Below are positions 52,422 to 63,500 of a DNA stretch of 64,000 bases, piece by piece. Numbering within the stretch: the first letter of the stretch is position 1; every line of letters begins with the position of its first letter. The stretch is from Fagopyrum homotropicum. Its lineage: Eukaryota; Streptophyta; Magnoliopsida; Caryophyllales; Polygonaceae. Where the stretch lies: NCBI GenBank assembly GCA_033239125.1, contig BSWB01000004.1, positions 122,335,235-122,399,234 on the forward strand, in the 5' to 3' direction. Under the pieces are notes generated by a model, which was given only the letters and a program-made list of their open reading frames with translations, made no database searches and was not told the origin of the DNA. The translations under genes and the position numbers were made by a program.

Positions 52422-53515
52422 ATGCAAGAGAAAGTTAGTCACAATAAAGCAGATAAAGTGCGGAATGTAAAAGTTCAACACGAGGATATGTTTACGAAGT
52501 TCGGTTCAAATAGCCTACTCTCCGTCCTAGGGTATAACCGTATGATCTAACTATCTATTATCAGCTTCAAAGAGTCCTAGATACAAACTAGAAGAAATAC
52601 CCTTCTTCTCTCACTGTAGCCAATGCTACGATCTAGCTTCAACTCTTCACCTTACTATAATAGCCTAGTTACTTCGCAGAGTAACACACACTCTAGTATA
52701 ACAATTTTTAGATATACCAATGGAGCTCTCAAGTTTTATCTCTCTCTAGGGGATAACACTTTTAGTAACAGAGAGAAAGAAAAACTGTTTGATCGAATGA
52801 AGATGTTTTGGATCACTTGAAAAATTAAGATGTTTCCGTGTAAGCTTGTTTTTTATGTTCTTCAATCGACACTTCATTTATAGACTTCTATGGAGAGGTC
52901 TTCTAGCCGTTGGGAAGATGACCGTTTGAAGATGATTCTTCTTCTCCATGAAAGTCGCTTCTTGGTTGAGATGAGGTAGACGTTGTGGATTTTCTACCAT
53001 CTTCATCTTCTCGAAACACGTTATCTCTCTGGTCCATAATCTTCTCGTATCTTTTGTGAAGATATTAAATTCCGTTTGAGAGAGGATCTTTATGTTTTCG
53101 GTTGAGGATCGTTGCAAGATCCTTTTATGAATCAAATCTTTCTTGGTCGGTTGAGATCTTCTTTTGATCATTTCTTCTTGTTATGCATATCTTTCTTAGA
53201 AGATCTTCTTTGGTGCTTTGGTATATAATTTTGTTGAATTTGAATTCCTTCAGTGTGCTTTGTTTTGATAGAGTTCAAAAGCCATGACGTGTCTTGACTT
53301 CTGATCCCTTGTAATGGCTTTCAAGGCCTTCGTCTTTTAATCACTCTAAATGCCTTGTCTTTCCTTGCATCCGATTTCAAGGCCTTTCAAGGTACTTTGA
53401 AATGCGTTTCAAAACCTGCACATATTCAACACAAACCACTAAACCAAACCAAGCAACTCGATATATAATCAATAAATTGTTAGTGTATAAAACCACTCCA
53501 TTTTTGTTTAAGTCT

Positions 53516-53517
<2 letters not shown>

Positions 53518-53551
<34 letters not shown>
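53518..53551. repeat. CAT trinucleotide microsatellite
   Basis: About eleven perfect cat/atc repeats lie near the start of the H2 LTR. Confidence 0.9.
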
Positions 53552-53552
<1 letters not shown>

Positions 53553-53585
53553 CCTATACAAGTATATAATCAAGGTGAAGTTTCA

Positions 53586-53934
53586 ATCCCCCCCTTGATG
53601 GAAGACAACACAAATGTCTCGTACATGCATTGAAAAGTTAGCGATGCATATATGAAATCAAACTAACTTGAAATGCAGAATGCAAAATTATCAAAAAGTC
53701 GGATCATTTATTTCTCCCCCTTTGTCTTTTAACAAGGGAGAAAAATAGTTAAAGCAAGGAAGTTTGAAAGTTTACAACCCAAAAAAGTATTTCACAAAAG
53801 CCACAAAAAAAACAAATCAAGGTCTTTCAAAACAAGGCTTTGATATCAGAATCAAGGGCCTTGAAAACCATGGTCATCAAGAGAACTTCATTCAGAATAC
53901 CACTTTGAAGAACTCCCTTTACTGAGATACTCCC
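53586..53934 (-). other. Element H2 polypurine tract and 3' noncoding segment
   Basis: CAAGGGGGGGATTGAAAC on the minus strand (around 53581-53598) is the primer tract at the LTR edge. A second purine-rich stretch (caaagggggagaaataaatg) lies near 53710-53732. Palindromic ttcaaggcc copies lie at 53821-53867. Confidence 0.7.
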
Positions 53935-55320
53935 TCATACACATCTTCCTCCATCGATTTCTAGCTTTCGAGATGTCATGTTCTTTGAGGGAAATATCTG
54001 TTCGTCTCTGATCAGAATCGTTGTCATAACAACCCCAAATTCTTTGATATGCAAGACATTTTGATCCTCAAACGATGGTTTGCCAATGGGACGATCCTTG
54101 ATGATTTTGTTGCACTGAGTCATGACTTTTTCAGCATCCTTAGTGGTAGCTTGACTATCTTCTTCAGTTAGAGGCTTGATGTTGTTGGCTACTGTAAGAG
54201 AGAGAGCATTTACATGAAACATCTGGTTAATTTTCTGATTTAAAATTCCCAGTAAGTCTTGTGTTTCGTCCAGACGATTTGTAACTGTTGATCTGAAGAA
54301 TACAAGATCACTTCTCAGAGAGTCCAATCCTCTTTCTGCAACCTCCCGTCGTTGTACAATGGTATAGTTCCATGCCGGTTGCTCTTTCAGAACCCATTCC
54401 CCTGTGGCAATTTTCTTACTCCCCATACTATCAAAGAATTCCTCATCCAATTCACCAAAAACATAATGTTGTTCCTCATCAGAATAATCAATCGAAAAGT
54501 ATTGAAAGATTTTTGGGAGCAAATTTCCATATGGTAAATGGTAATCACTGGGAGAATTGATGGTGTGAAGCATGTGGGACAGGATAATTTCTTGGAGATT
54601 TGCATCTAGCCCATTCAGCACATGATATAGGAAAGCAAGCAATTGATTTGTCAGCACATCCCTGTTATTAACTCTTGGTACCACACATCTAACCAGCAGA
54701 TTACAAACTATTCAGGCTTCAAGGGTTAAGCAGATGGTAGTAGGTTGAGGTAGTGCATTAGGTAGAAGAAATTGTTCTTTAGCCAGCTTTACAGTTCTAG
54801 ATGGGGTAGGATGGTCGAAAGAGTTGTATCGGGGAGTCCCAAATATCTGAACAATAATTTAAGAGGTAAGAGTAATTTTCTTACCTTTAACGACATATTC
54901 TAGGACAAGTTCCCCCCTTTCTCGTCGGGCTGATAAGTTGATGTAGAAGAACTTGGTTAATCTTGGAAAGGATGTCTCCCCTAGGTTGAGAATAATCCAG
55001 ATAGAATTGGCTTGAAGCACTTCGAGCCCTGGTAGAGAGAGGCATGTGAATAACTCCCGATCGATTAATTCACACATGCATTAATTCCGATCGTTGAACT
55101 CATTCAACCAATGTTTGACGGCAATCTGACTTCCAAACCAATGTGAGGTAAGACCCGTCTTGACAAAAATTTCAGCATCATCCAAATGAAATGGGGAACT
55201 AGAGCTTGAATCTGAGTTGGAGTTTGAGTCAGAGTATTAGTTAGAAGAGATTTGAACTAATCTCTCGCGTTTGGGGGTATATGATGCGGCATCATCAATT
55301 GAAGATCTCTTGGAAGCCAT
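53935..55320 (-). pseudogene. Element H2 3' ORF (SIRE-type extra ORF), interrupted
   Basis: It starts at MASKRSSIDDAASYTPKRER (55320). TAA stops follow QISSN and FNDRN. A segment similar to H1 spans 54859-55077 (FFYINLSARRERGELVLEY), and an open 249-codon part follows (53935-54684). That part has an alpha-helical, probably coiled-coil section (VAERGLDSLRSDLVFF, LDETQDLLGILNQKINQ). It lies downstream of RNase H and resembles a common plant transposon-associated domain. No membrane span is obvious. Function unknown. Confidence 0.65.
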
Positions 55321-55729
55321 GGAAAATTTTGAAAGAGAGAAGAAGCAGATTTGTGAAAATTGAAAGAGTAAAGCACGGGAGTTTGCAAAGAGAAGGTGAA
55401 GCGGAAGAGATAAAGAATAAAGAAAAGTGGTATTTAAGGGAAGAAGTCACATCAACTTAAGTTCACGAAGATCTTGAGAGACTCAAAATCTTTGGAGAAT
55501 CACTTTTGATTAGAATTATTTCCATAAATTTTGTAACCACTTTTCAAAATTCTTTGAATCTGAAAATAAAGCCTTTTGAAATCCCTTTTAAAGCTCTTTC
55601 TTTAAAAAAAATTTAGGAATTAGAATATCTAAAGGATATTAACTCCTAAACGATCCGCGTAAATCAATTTACCCTTGAAAAAGATAAGTGGGCTGCATAC
55701 GAAGGAGAAAATAAAATAATTTACTCTTC
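55321..55729 (-). other. Element H2 noncoding spacer, RNase H to 3' ORF
   Basis: This AT-rich spacer is partly alignable with 36972-37450 of H1 (cgaaggagaaaataaaa before the pol end). I see no gene. Confidence 0.6.
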
Positions 55730-56885
55730 CTACGTTAATGATTCCTTGTTCAACATACCAAGCTCTAGTGTAATAAAATTAAATTGATCTTCAGGTAGGG
55801 GCTTGGTAAAGATATCTGCAAGCTGCAAGTTAGTTGATATAAAAGAGATCGAAACATCACCTTTCTCAACATGATCACATATGAAGTGATGCCTTACATC
55901 GATATGCTTAGTCCTTGAATGCTGCACAAGATTTTTAGTAATTAAAATAACACTATTATTATCACATTTTATAGGAATACCTTTCAAATCAAAGCCAAGA
56001 TCACGAAGTTGTTGAGCTATCCATAGAATTTGTGCACAATAGGCTCCCACAACTATATATCCAGCTTCAGCTGTGGATAGGGCGACAGAGTTTTGCTTCT
56101 TTGAGTGCCAAATGATTAGGGAAGACCCTAAGAATTGACAACATCCAGAAGTGCTCTTCCTATCGACCTTATAACCTGCAAAGTCTGCATCTGAATAGCC
56201 AACAAGGTGAAACGAGCTTTGACGTGAGTACCATAACCCTAGATCCTTAGTGCCATTGAGATACTGAAAAATTCTTTTCACAGCTATCAAGTGTGATTCT
56301 TTAGGATCAGCTTGAAATCTTGCACACATGCACACACTAAACATAATGTCAGGTCGACTAGCGGTTAAATACAACAATGAACCGATCATCTCTCGATACT
56401 CTTTTTGTACTACACTTTTACCATCTTTGTCATGGTTAAGAAAAAGTGTCGAGCTCACAGGAGTCTTTGCGACCTTAGATTGATCCATTTTATACTTCTT
56501 AAGCAAGTCCTTGGTATACTTGCTTTGATTGAGAAAAATTCCTTTCTTTGCTTGTGTAACTTGAAGTCCAAAAATGAAATTTTGCTCACCCATTAAGCTC
56601 ATTTCAAATTCCATGCACGTGATAACTGAAAATTCATTGCATAGGGAATCATTAGTAGCACCGAATAATATATCATCAACATAGATTTGTCCTACTAATA
56701 TATCGTTGCCTCTGGTTTTGAAAAATAAAGTTTTATCAATCAAACCTCTTTTGAATTTGTTTTCGAGAAGATACTTGTACAATCTTTCATACCAAGCTCG
56801 AGGGGCTTGCTTAAGACCATAAAAAGCTTTGCATAGTTTAAATACATGATCAAGAAATTCATCATTTTCAAAACCAGAAGGTTGG
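55730..56885 (-). pseudogene. Element H2 copia reverse transcriptase and RNase H, truncated
   Basis: The SIRE-type RT starts mid-domain at QPSGFENDEFLDHVF, where F/E interrupt it. DDILFGATND, LTASRPDIMFSVCMCAR, LVGYSDADFAGYKVDRKSTS, QHSRTKHIDVRHHF and LADIFTKPLPEDQFNF are intact, and the frame is open to the pol stop at 55730. It is less decayed than H1, with which it aligns throughout. The 5' half is not in the window. Confidence 0.88.
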
Positions 56886-56887
56886 GG

Positions 56888-56973
56888 TGTAACACCCCGA
56901 ATCCACGGGACTCGGAGTGTCACATTGGGCTAGGATCTCAAAATGGATCCTGACCCTAGCCTGACAACAAGTT
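56888..56973 (+). repeat. Element F: chromovirus LTR fragment
   Basis: The 86-bp start TGTAACACCCCGAATCC is typical of Tekay/Del-type LTRs, here on the plus strand. It breaks the H2 RT and is itself broken by E. It differs from the G LTR fragment, so it is another family or subfamily. Confidence 0.6.
56969..56973. repeat. Presumed target-site duplication of element E, left copy
   Basis: The bases aagtt precede E's LTR. The matching copy would lie beyond the window. Confidence 0.45.
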
Positions 56974-57263
56974 TGTTAGTATGAAATATTGTGATATTTT
57001 AGGCACGTTTTCTAAGTGTATTTGATTCATATTGATAGTCATTGATTGAGCATAGATGCATTTGTGAGATAGTTTGTCTATAATGTCGATATAGAGATCT
57101 ACACAAGCTTTATGTTGATTATAGGTGATTGGGAGCTATTTTCGAACGGAATCGAGAAAAGATTGAGTTGTTGAGCAATGTCCATGGATTGAGGACATTC
57201 TTAGGAGCAAAAGGAGTGTTAACTTGAGGAATGTACGAAGCTAGGGAAGAATCACGTTCTTGC

Positions 57264-57445
57264 CCTAAACCACGCTCTAAAATACGGCCGTACTACTTTC
57301 CACGTTCAGTTCCTCGGCCGTGGAACCATGGCTAAGGAAACGTGGTTCATTCCAGCAACTTCTACGGCCGTGGAGAAGATGGTCCAAACCGTGTTGATTC
57401 CCACACTCTAAATTACGGCCGTGGAACCTTCCACGACCGTGATCT
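57264..57445 (+). promoter_or_regulatory. Palindrome cluster in the E LTR
   Basis: Copies are aatacggccgtac, cctcggccgtggaa, ctacggccgtggag, attacggccgtggaa and ttccacgaccgtga. It lies upstream of the expected TATA position, as in C. Confidence 0.78.
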
Positions 57446-58072
57446 TGGCAATCTTTTTCGCCACACTTTAAGCCACGATCTTTTAAAAGATTGGGCCGGG
57501 CCGCTACTTCATCATACACTCTAAAAGGACGGACGAAGGGAGATTCCGTCACCTCCGCTTATAACTCGCTTTAGGCTTACACTTTCGCCTACGCCGCGAC
57601 TTAGAGATCTTTGCGACTTTTGCAAAAGACTACTTTGCGCTCATCTTTGGAGTTGCCCTAATCTCGCACTTTGGTGGAGATTGTGATCGAGATTTCCGGA
57701 TTGACGGAAGATCGAAGATTCGGAAGGTTATTCGCAAGAAGATTCCTCTTCTTGTTTAGGTTTGATTTAGAAGACGGATTGACATCCCGTTCTTCCTTCT
57801 TATCTAAGATTGTGTTTGTTTGTTCTATTCCGAACCTAGTGACGATATTTGTTCTTGATTGTGACTTTGAGGTTGGTTTGAAGTTTATTGAAAGTTTTCG
57901 GAAGTTTTCATCTTTCAATCTTTTAAACCTTGAATTTGATATGATTATGACTATTGTTGGCTAAAAACCCTTAACATTTCTAAGGTGAAGGGTTGATAGT
58001 TGTGGCTTAGATGATGATAGATCGATCGTAAACAGATTGGACCCTGAGAGTTAGAGAGAATCGCCGACGAAC

Positions 58073-58133
58073 CCTAAATTACGGCCTGTTCTTGAGTCCA
58101 CGGCCGTGGAACCTCAAGAACTAACCGTGATTT
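58073..58133 (+). promoter_or_regulatory. Downstream palindrome site in the E LTR
   Basis: ccctaaattacggcctg is followed by ccacggccgtggaa and accgtgattt, the same order as 21053-21116. Confidence 0.75.
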
Positions 58134-58729
58134 CCCTTAAGTTTACGAACTTGCTTTTACTTTAATCCAAAGTTAAAGATTTGCTTTAACTTAGTTTAGG
58201 CTTGCCTTTTCTAGGTGGTAGTGAAGCCTCAACAACCTCTACCTCGATTGTGAGTGTCACAACCGTAATCGGTTTAGTTAGTCTTGATCCTTGGATTACA
58301 AGTTTGGGTATTTGATATTAATTCTTACCTTTAGAACCTTTCTATACTGAAGCCTCAACAACCTTTATAGAGAGTGTCTTGTAGGTGAGTCATATAAGGT
58401 TTTTGGAACTTCACCGTACGATTACCTTACATTAGCATACCTTTGCATATCTTAACTCTGTCCTTATATCATTAGTATATCTTGAATCGATAGCCACAAC
58501 TGGATAATTGGATCTTTAGGATTGTTGTTTTCCCAATAATTTGCAAAGCTCTTACATTTACTTGCTTGATAATCTACAATCGAATTTGTTCCCCCCAAAT
58601 CCCTGTGTTCGATACTCTGGAATTCTTGCTTAACTACGTCGATCCGTACACTACGGGTTCGCTTGCTTGATTTCTAGTTTTATAAATTTAAAGCTTATTT
58701 GCACGCACACTAAGTGGCGAACACGTTTT

Positions 58730-58747
58730 TGGCGCCGTTGCTGGGGA
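58730..58747 (+). other. Primer-binding site, element E (tRNA-Asp)
   Basis: tggcgccgttgctgggga has one mismatch to the tRNA-Asp complement and lies six bases past the LTR. Confidence 0.88.
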
Positions 58748-58824
58748 TTTGGTCTAGGCCGAATTCGGTAGCCGGTTGTCAAGCTTGGGAGCTTGCTCTC
58801 GTTATTTGATATCTTTTTGAGTGC

Positions 58825-60540
58825 ATGCGCAGGTCTAGGAACACCGGAGACCTCTTACCTCTTGATCAAGAGCTTGAGAGGACTTTAAGGCAAAAGCGTA
58901 AGGAAAAGAAGATGGCTGAAGAACACGAACGTGATCTTCAAGCGGAGTTAGCGGAGAAAGAAGCTCAACTCCAATGGAATGAGAATATGCGCCGGGATGA
59001 GATGGATCGTCATCAATCCCAAGTTAATGATCTGAAGGACATGATGTTCCAGATGAGGATAGAAATAAGCAACCTCAAGAATAAGGGAAGCAAGAGATCC
59101 TCAAAGAGATCATTAAGGTCGAATAGGGGTCATTCATCCGCTGATGATAGCGACTCTTCCATGCCGCCGTTAGAGGAGATTGATCCAAGGATCAATGTGA
59201 ATCCATTCGCTCCACAGACGACCGCAAACCGACGCATTCCACCTAGGAATGTAAGGGTGAACCGTGTAGATGATGAGCCAAGAACTTTTGACCAAAGGAT
59301 GGATCCAACGCAGCAACCACGCCGTCTAGGTGTGAACTTTGATGCTGATGATGTGCAAGGGTTTAGCTTCAACCCTCAAGTTATTACTCTTGTTCGCCAA
59401 AACCAATTTGGCGGGACAAGCGCTGAATCTCCACACCAACACTTGCAAAACTTTGAGTGTATGATGGAGACAATGAGGCCGAAGAACGCTACTACCAACA
59501 ACTATAAGCTCAAGCCTTTCTTCTTCTCCTTGAAGGGGAAAGCATTGTCTTGGTACCAAGCTCTTCCTAGTGGGAAACTAGACACGTGGGAAGACCTTTC
59601 CGTGGAGTTCCTCACCAAATTCTTTCCGCCATCCAAAACGGCGGAACTTAGAGGTAAGATCAATGCATTTTCCATGAGGTCTAATGAAAGTTTGTTTCAA
59701 TCATGGGAAAGGTTTCAGGACTTGTTATTGGATTGCCCTCATCATGGCATATCCAAGCTTGCTTTGCTGGAAATTTACTATAAGGGGCTGGATGCGGGGA
59801 CGCAATTCAACCTCCAATCCCTCTCATGTGGAACATTCATGGACATGAGAGAAGATGACGCTTAGGACTTCATTGAGAAGCAAACAAGAGTCATAGAGAA
59901 GTATTCCCACCGGAAAGTGGAGGGAAATCGTGTGGAGCAAGGAGCAAAGCTCACACATGAAGCTCAAAATCAAATTTTCTCCCTCAACAATGAGATCAAA
60001 GAGTTGAAGGAGGCTATCAAGACCAACTTCCCAAAGCAACAAGGCAAGGATGTTGGCTATTTGGGCAACAACAACAATGGCGGTGAGAACACAAACCGCA
60101 ACAACAACAACAACAATAACCGGAACAATAACCAGAACAATTGGAATGGCAACAACAACAACCGGAACAACAATTGGAACAACAATCGGGGTTCAAACAA
60201 CAACAATTGGCGCTCCAATCAACAAAATTCCGGTAACTCTTATCCTTCCAATTCGAATTCACTAACTCCACCTTCCTCTTCCTCTACTTCTTTGAAAAGC
60301 CAGGGGCAAACATCTAATGGAGGAAACACTTCGGGGAAGGAGAAGCCCGGTCCCATGTTGGAAACGATCTTGGGAAAGCTTCAAGGTTTGGAGAACCGCA
60401 TCATTAAGGTTGATGATCAAATTTCTAAGGTTGATAAAGCCCAAAAGGTTTTAGAAAACCAAATGTTCAGCCATGCGGAGGAAGTTCCTAGGAATCAGTT
60501 GAAACTTCCAGGAAAGACGGAGGACAATCCTAAGGGAAGG
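58825..60540 (+). pseudogene. Element E gag, one stop
   Basis: The ATG of MRRSRNTGDLLPLDQELER matches C. A single TAG at 59863-59865 (Trp in C) interrupts an otherwise continuous frame. Domains are coiled coil, gag core (FFFSLKGKALSWYQ) and an Asn/Arg-rich tract near 60065-60220, with no zinc knuckle. The frame runs on into protease without a stop. Confidence 0.88.
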
Positions 60541-63500
60541 GTGATGGCAATCACAACTAGGAGCGGAGTGACTACCACCGATCCGCAACCTAAGTTCGTT
60601 GAAGTCCCCGTAGAGAAAGACAAAGAGAAGGGGAAGGAGAAGGAAGATATCTACGTTCCTCCTCCGGCTTACAAACCTCCCTTACCATTCCCTCAATCTA
60701 GAGCGAGGGCACGCCTAGATAAACAGTTTGGTAAGTTTATAGAACTTATGAGCAAGCTGCATATTAATATACCCTTTATTGATGCTATTGTAGGTATGCC
60801 GGCTTATGGCAAGTTCTTGAAAGAGCTCCTCTCCAATAAGAGGAAGCTAGAAGATTTCGGTGAGGTCAAGATGAGTTCGGATTCTTCGGATCTCATCAAG
60901 ACCATGAAAGCGAAAATGCCCCCAAAGCTAAAGGATCCGGGGTCATTTTGCATTCCCATAGGAGTGGGAGATGTCACATACAATGCGCTATGTGACTTGG
61001 GAGCAGGTGTGAGCATCATACCACTTGCATTGTGCAGGAAGATCGGTTTAGGCGACCCTAAACCGGTGAAGATGACGTTGTACATGGCGGATCAATCCAT
61101 CACTCGCCCCGTCGGTATTGTAGAAGACATCCCAGTCAAGCTAGCTAAATTCTTTGTTCCCATTGACTTTGTCGTGCTTGACATTCCTGCAGATAGTCCG
61201 GTCCCGATCATACTCGGAAGACCGTATCTTGCAACTTCCGGCTGCATAGTCGATTGCAAGAATGCTAGACTCGCCTTTGACATAGGAGAAGAGAAGGTAG
61301 AGTTCGTTCTTTCTACTGTAGTGAAGGAGCCAATATTTGATGAGGATATATTCAATATCCAAGATGAAGAAGGGTTGTCTAGAGAGGAGGTAAGTGCTAT
61401 TCTCTTCAAAGATCCTTTACAAAAGGTCATTACTATGAGTCTAACGAATGTAGGAGAAGAAGAGGAGTGTAATGAGGTAATTGAAGCCTTAGAAGCACAA
61501 GAAGAGATGTGTGAAGTGGAGTTTGAAAAGCTTCACGATGAGGCAGAAAACGTGAGAATCCACGGCCATACACTATATTCCACGGCCGTGGATCTCACAA
61601 CCCAAAGCGTGGCTCACTCCAGGGGGTTACACGGTCGTGGAGGATGCAGAGCAACCGTAACCACCTTCCACACCCTAAACCACGGCCGTGGAGGACATGG
61701 GGAAACCGTAATTTTGGCCGTGGAAGAGGGTGATCGAGACACTTCTTCAACTTCTTTTGATTCTTCTCCTACACCTTCAACACCCTTAGAAACTTCTAAG
61801 GAGACATCGGATGCTCCTCAAGGATCATTGGAAGCTCCGAAAGCAATGGAACTAAAACCACTTCCTACTCATCTAAGGTACGCTTTCCTAGGACCTAATT
61901 CTACCTTTCCGGTTATTGTTAGTTCCGATCTAAGCATAGATGAACATAATCAGCTCATGATTGTCCTTAGGAAACATAGGAAAGCTTTAGGCTACACTAT
62001 TGAGGACTTAGTAGGAATTAAACCCTCCCTATGCATGCATAAGATATTAATGGAGGAAGACTTTAGAACTTCAAGACAACCTCAAAGGCGGTTGAATACG
62101 ACCATGAAGGAGGTTGTCAAGAAGGAAATTCTTAAACTTCTTGATGGAGGTATCCTCTATCCTATCTCCGATAGTAAGTGAGTGAGTCCGGTTCAAGTAG
62201 TTCCGAAGAAGGGAGGAATGACGGTCATCACCAACAAAAACAACGAACTCATTCCTACCCGAACCGTAACGGGATGGCGGATGTGCATTGACTACCGCAA
62301 GCTTAACAATGCAACGAGGAAGGATCACTTCCCATTGCCATTCATTGATCAAATGCTTGAAAGGTTAGCACAACATTCACATTTTTGCTACCTTGACGGT
62401 TATAGTGGTTTCTTTCAGATTCCGATACACCCGGATGATCAAGAGAAGACCACATTCACGTGCCCATGGGGTACGTTCGCTTATAGGAGAATGCCGTTCG
62501 GGCTTTGCAACGCCCGAACCACCTTTCAACGGTGCATGATGGCCATCTTCTCCGAATACATAGAGGAAATCATGGAGGTCTTCATGGACGATTTCTCCGT
62601 ATACGGTTCCTCTTTTAACGATTGCCTTTCTAACCTTTCTCTTGTTTTACAAAGGTGTGAAGACACTAACCTAGTTCTTAGTTGGGAGAAGTGTCAATTT
62701 ATGGTTAAGGAAGGAATTGTATTAGGACACCTAATCTCTAGTAGAGGGATAGAGGTGGATAAGGCTAAGATAGAGACCATAGAGAAGCTTCCTCCCCCAA
62801 CTTCGGTGAAAGGGATAAGAAGTTTTCTAGGACATGCTGGATTCTATAGACGCTTCATTATAGACTTTTCTAAGATATCAAAACCTCTCACTAATCTATT
62901 GATGAAGGATGCGGTTTTTGAGTTTTCGCAAGAATGTTTGGATGCGTTTAACACCATTCGGCAAGCTCTAATTTCAGCACCTATTATCCAACCTCCAGAC
63001 TGGACTCTTCCCTTTGAGGTTATGTGCGATGCTAGTGACGTAGCTATAGGAGCTGTTCTTGGACAACGGAAAGAAGGGCGAACCCATGCCATATACTATG
63101 CTAGCAAGACGCTAGATGAAGCACAGCTCAATTACGCCACTACCGAAAAAGAATTCTTAGCCATTGTCTATGCTATTGACAAGTTTCGCTCTTATCTTGT
63201 AGGTGCAAAGGTGATTGTCTACACGGATCATGCTGTGATCCGGTACCTCCTTGCGAAGAAAGATGCGAAGCCAAGGCTAATTAGATGGATTCTTCTCCTA
63301 CAAGAATTCGATCTAGAGATCCGCGATAAGAAAGGTTCAGAAAATTCTGTTGTGGATCATTTGAGTCGCCTAACACATCTAGAGGACGCCCATTTACCCA
63401 TCGATGACTCCTTCCCGGACGAACACATACACATTATAGAGGAGTGCATCGATGTGATCTCCAAAGGTAACGAACCATGGTTTGCTGATTTTGTTAACTA

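Larger units (their letters stand above)
52417..53585 (-). repeat. Element H2 3' LTR, main part
   Basis: On the minus strand the LTR begins TGAAACTTCACCTTGATTAT directly after a polypurine tract and continues past element D to 39293, about 1.35 kb in all. It includes a CAT microsatellite (53518-53551) and ttcaaggcc copies at 53323-53415. No gene is seen. Confidence 0.7.
56974..58723 (+). repeat. Element E 5' LTR
   Basis: The LTR runs TGTTAGTATGAAATATTG...GTGGCGAACA. A palindrome cluster lies at 57264-57445 and a second site at 58073-58133. The TATA position is weak (actctaaaaggac near 57517). The U5 core reads ccgtacactacgggttcgc. GCCTCAACAACCT repeats lie near 58227 and 58343. Confidence 0.93.

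Noticed and set aside
53518..53551. CAT repeat as a coding His/Ile/Ser tract
   Set aside because: It lies in the noncoding SIRE LTR and is an ordinary microsatellite.
57264..57445. Regularly recurring palindromes resembling a CRISPR array
   Set aside because: Spacing is irregular, units vary, and the context is a plant retrotransposon LTR.
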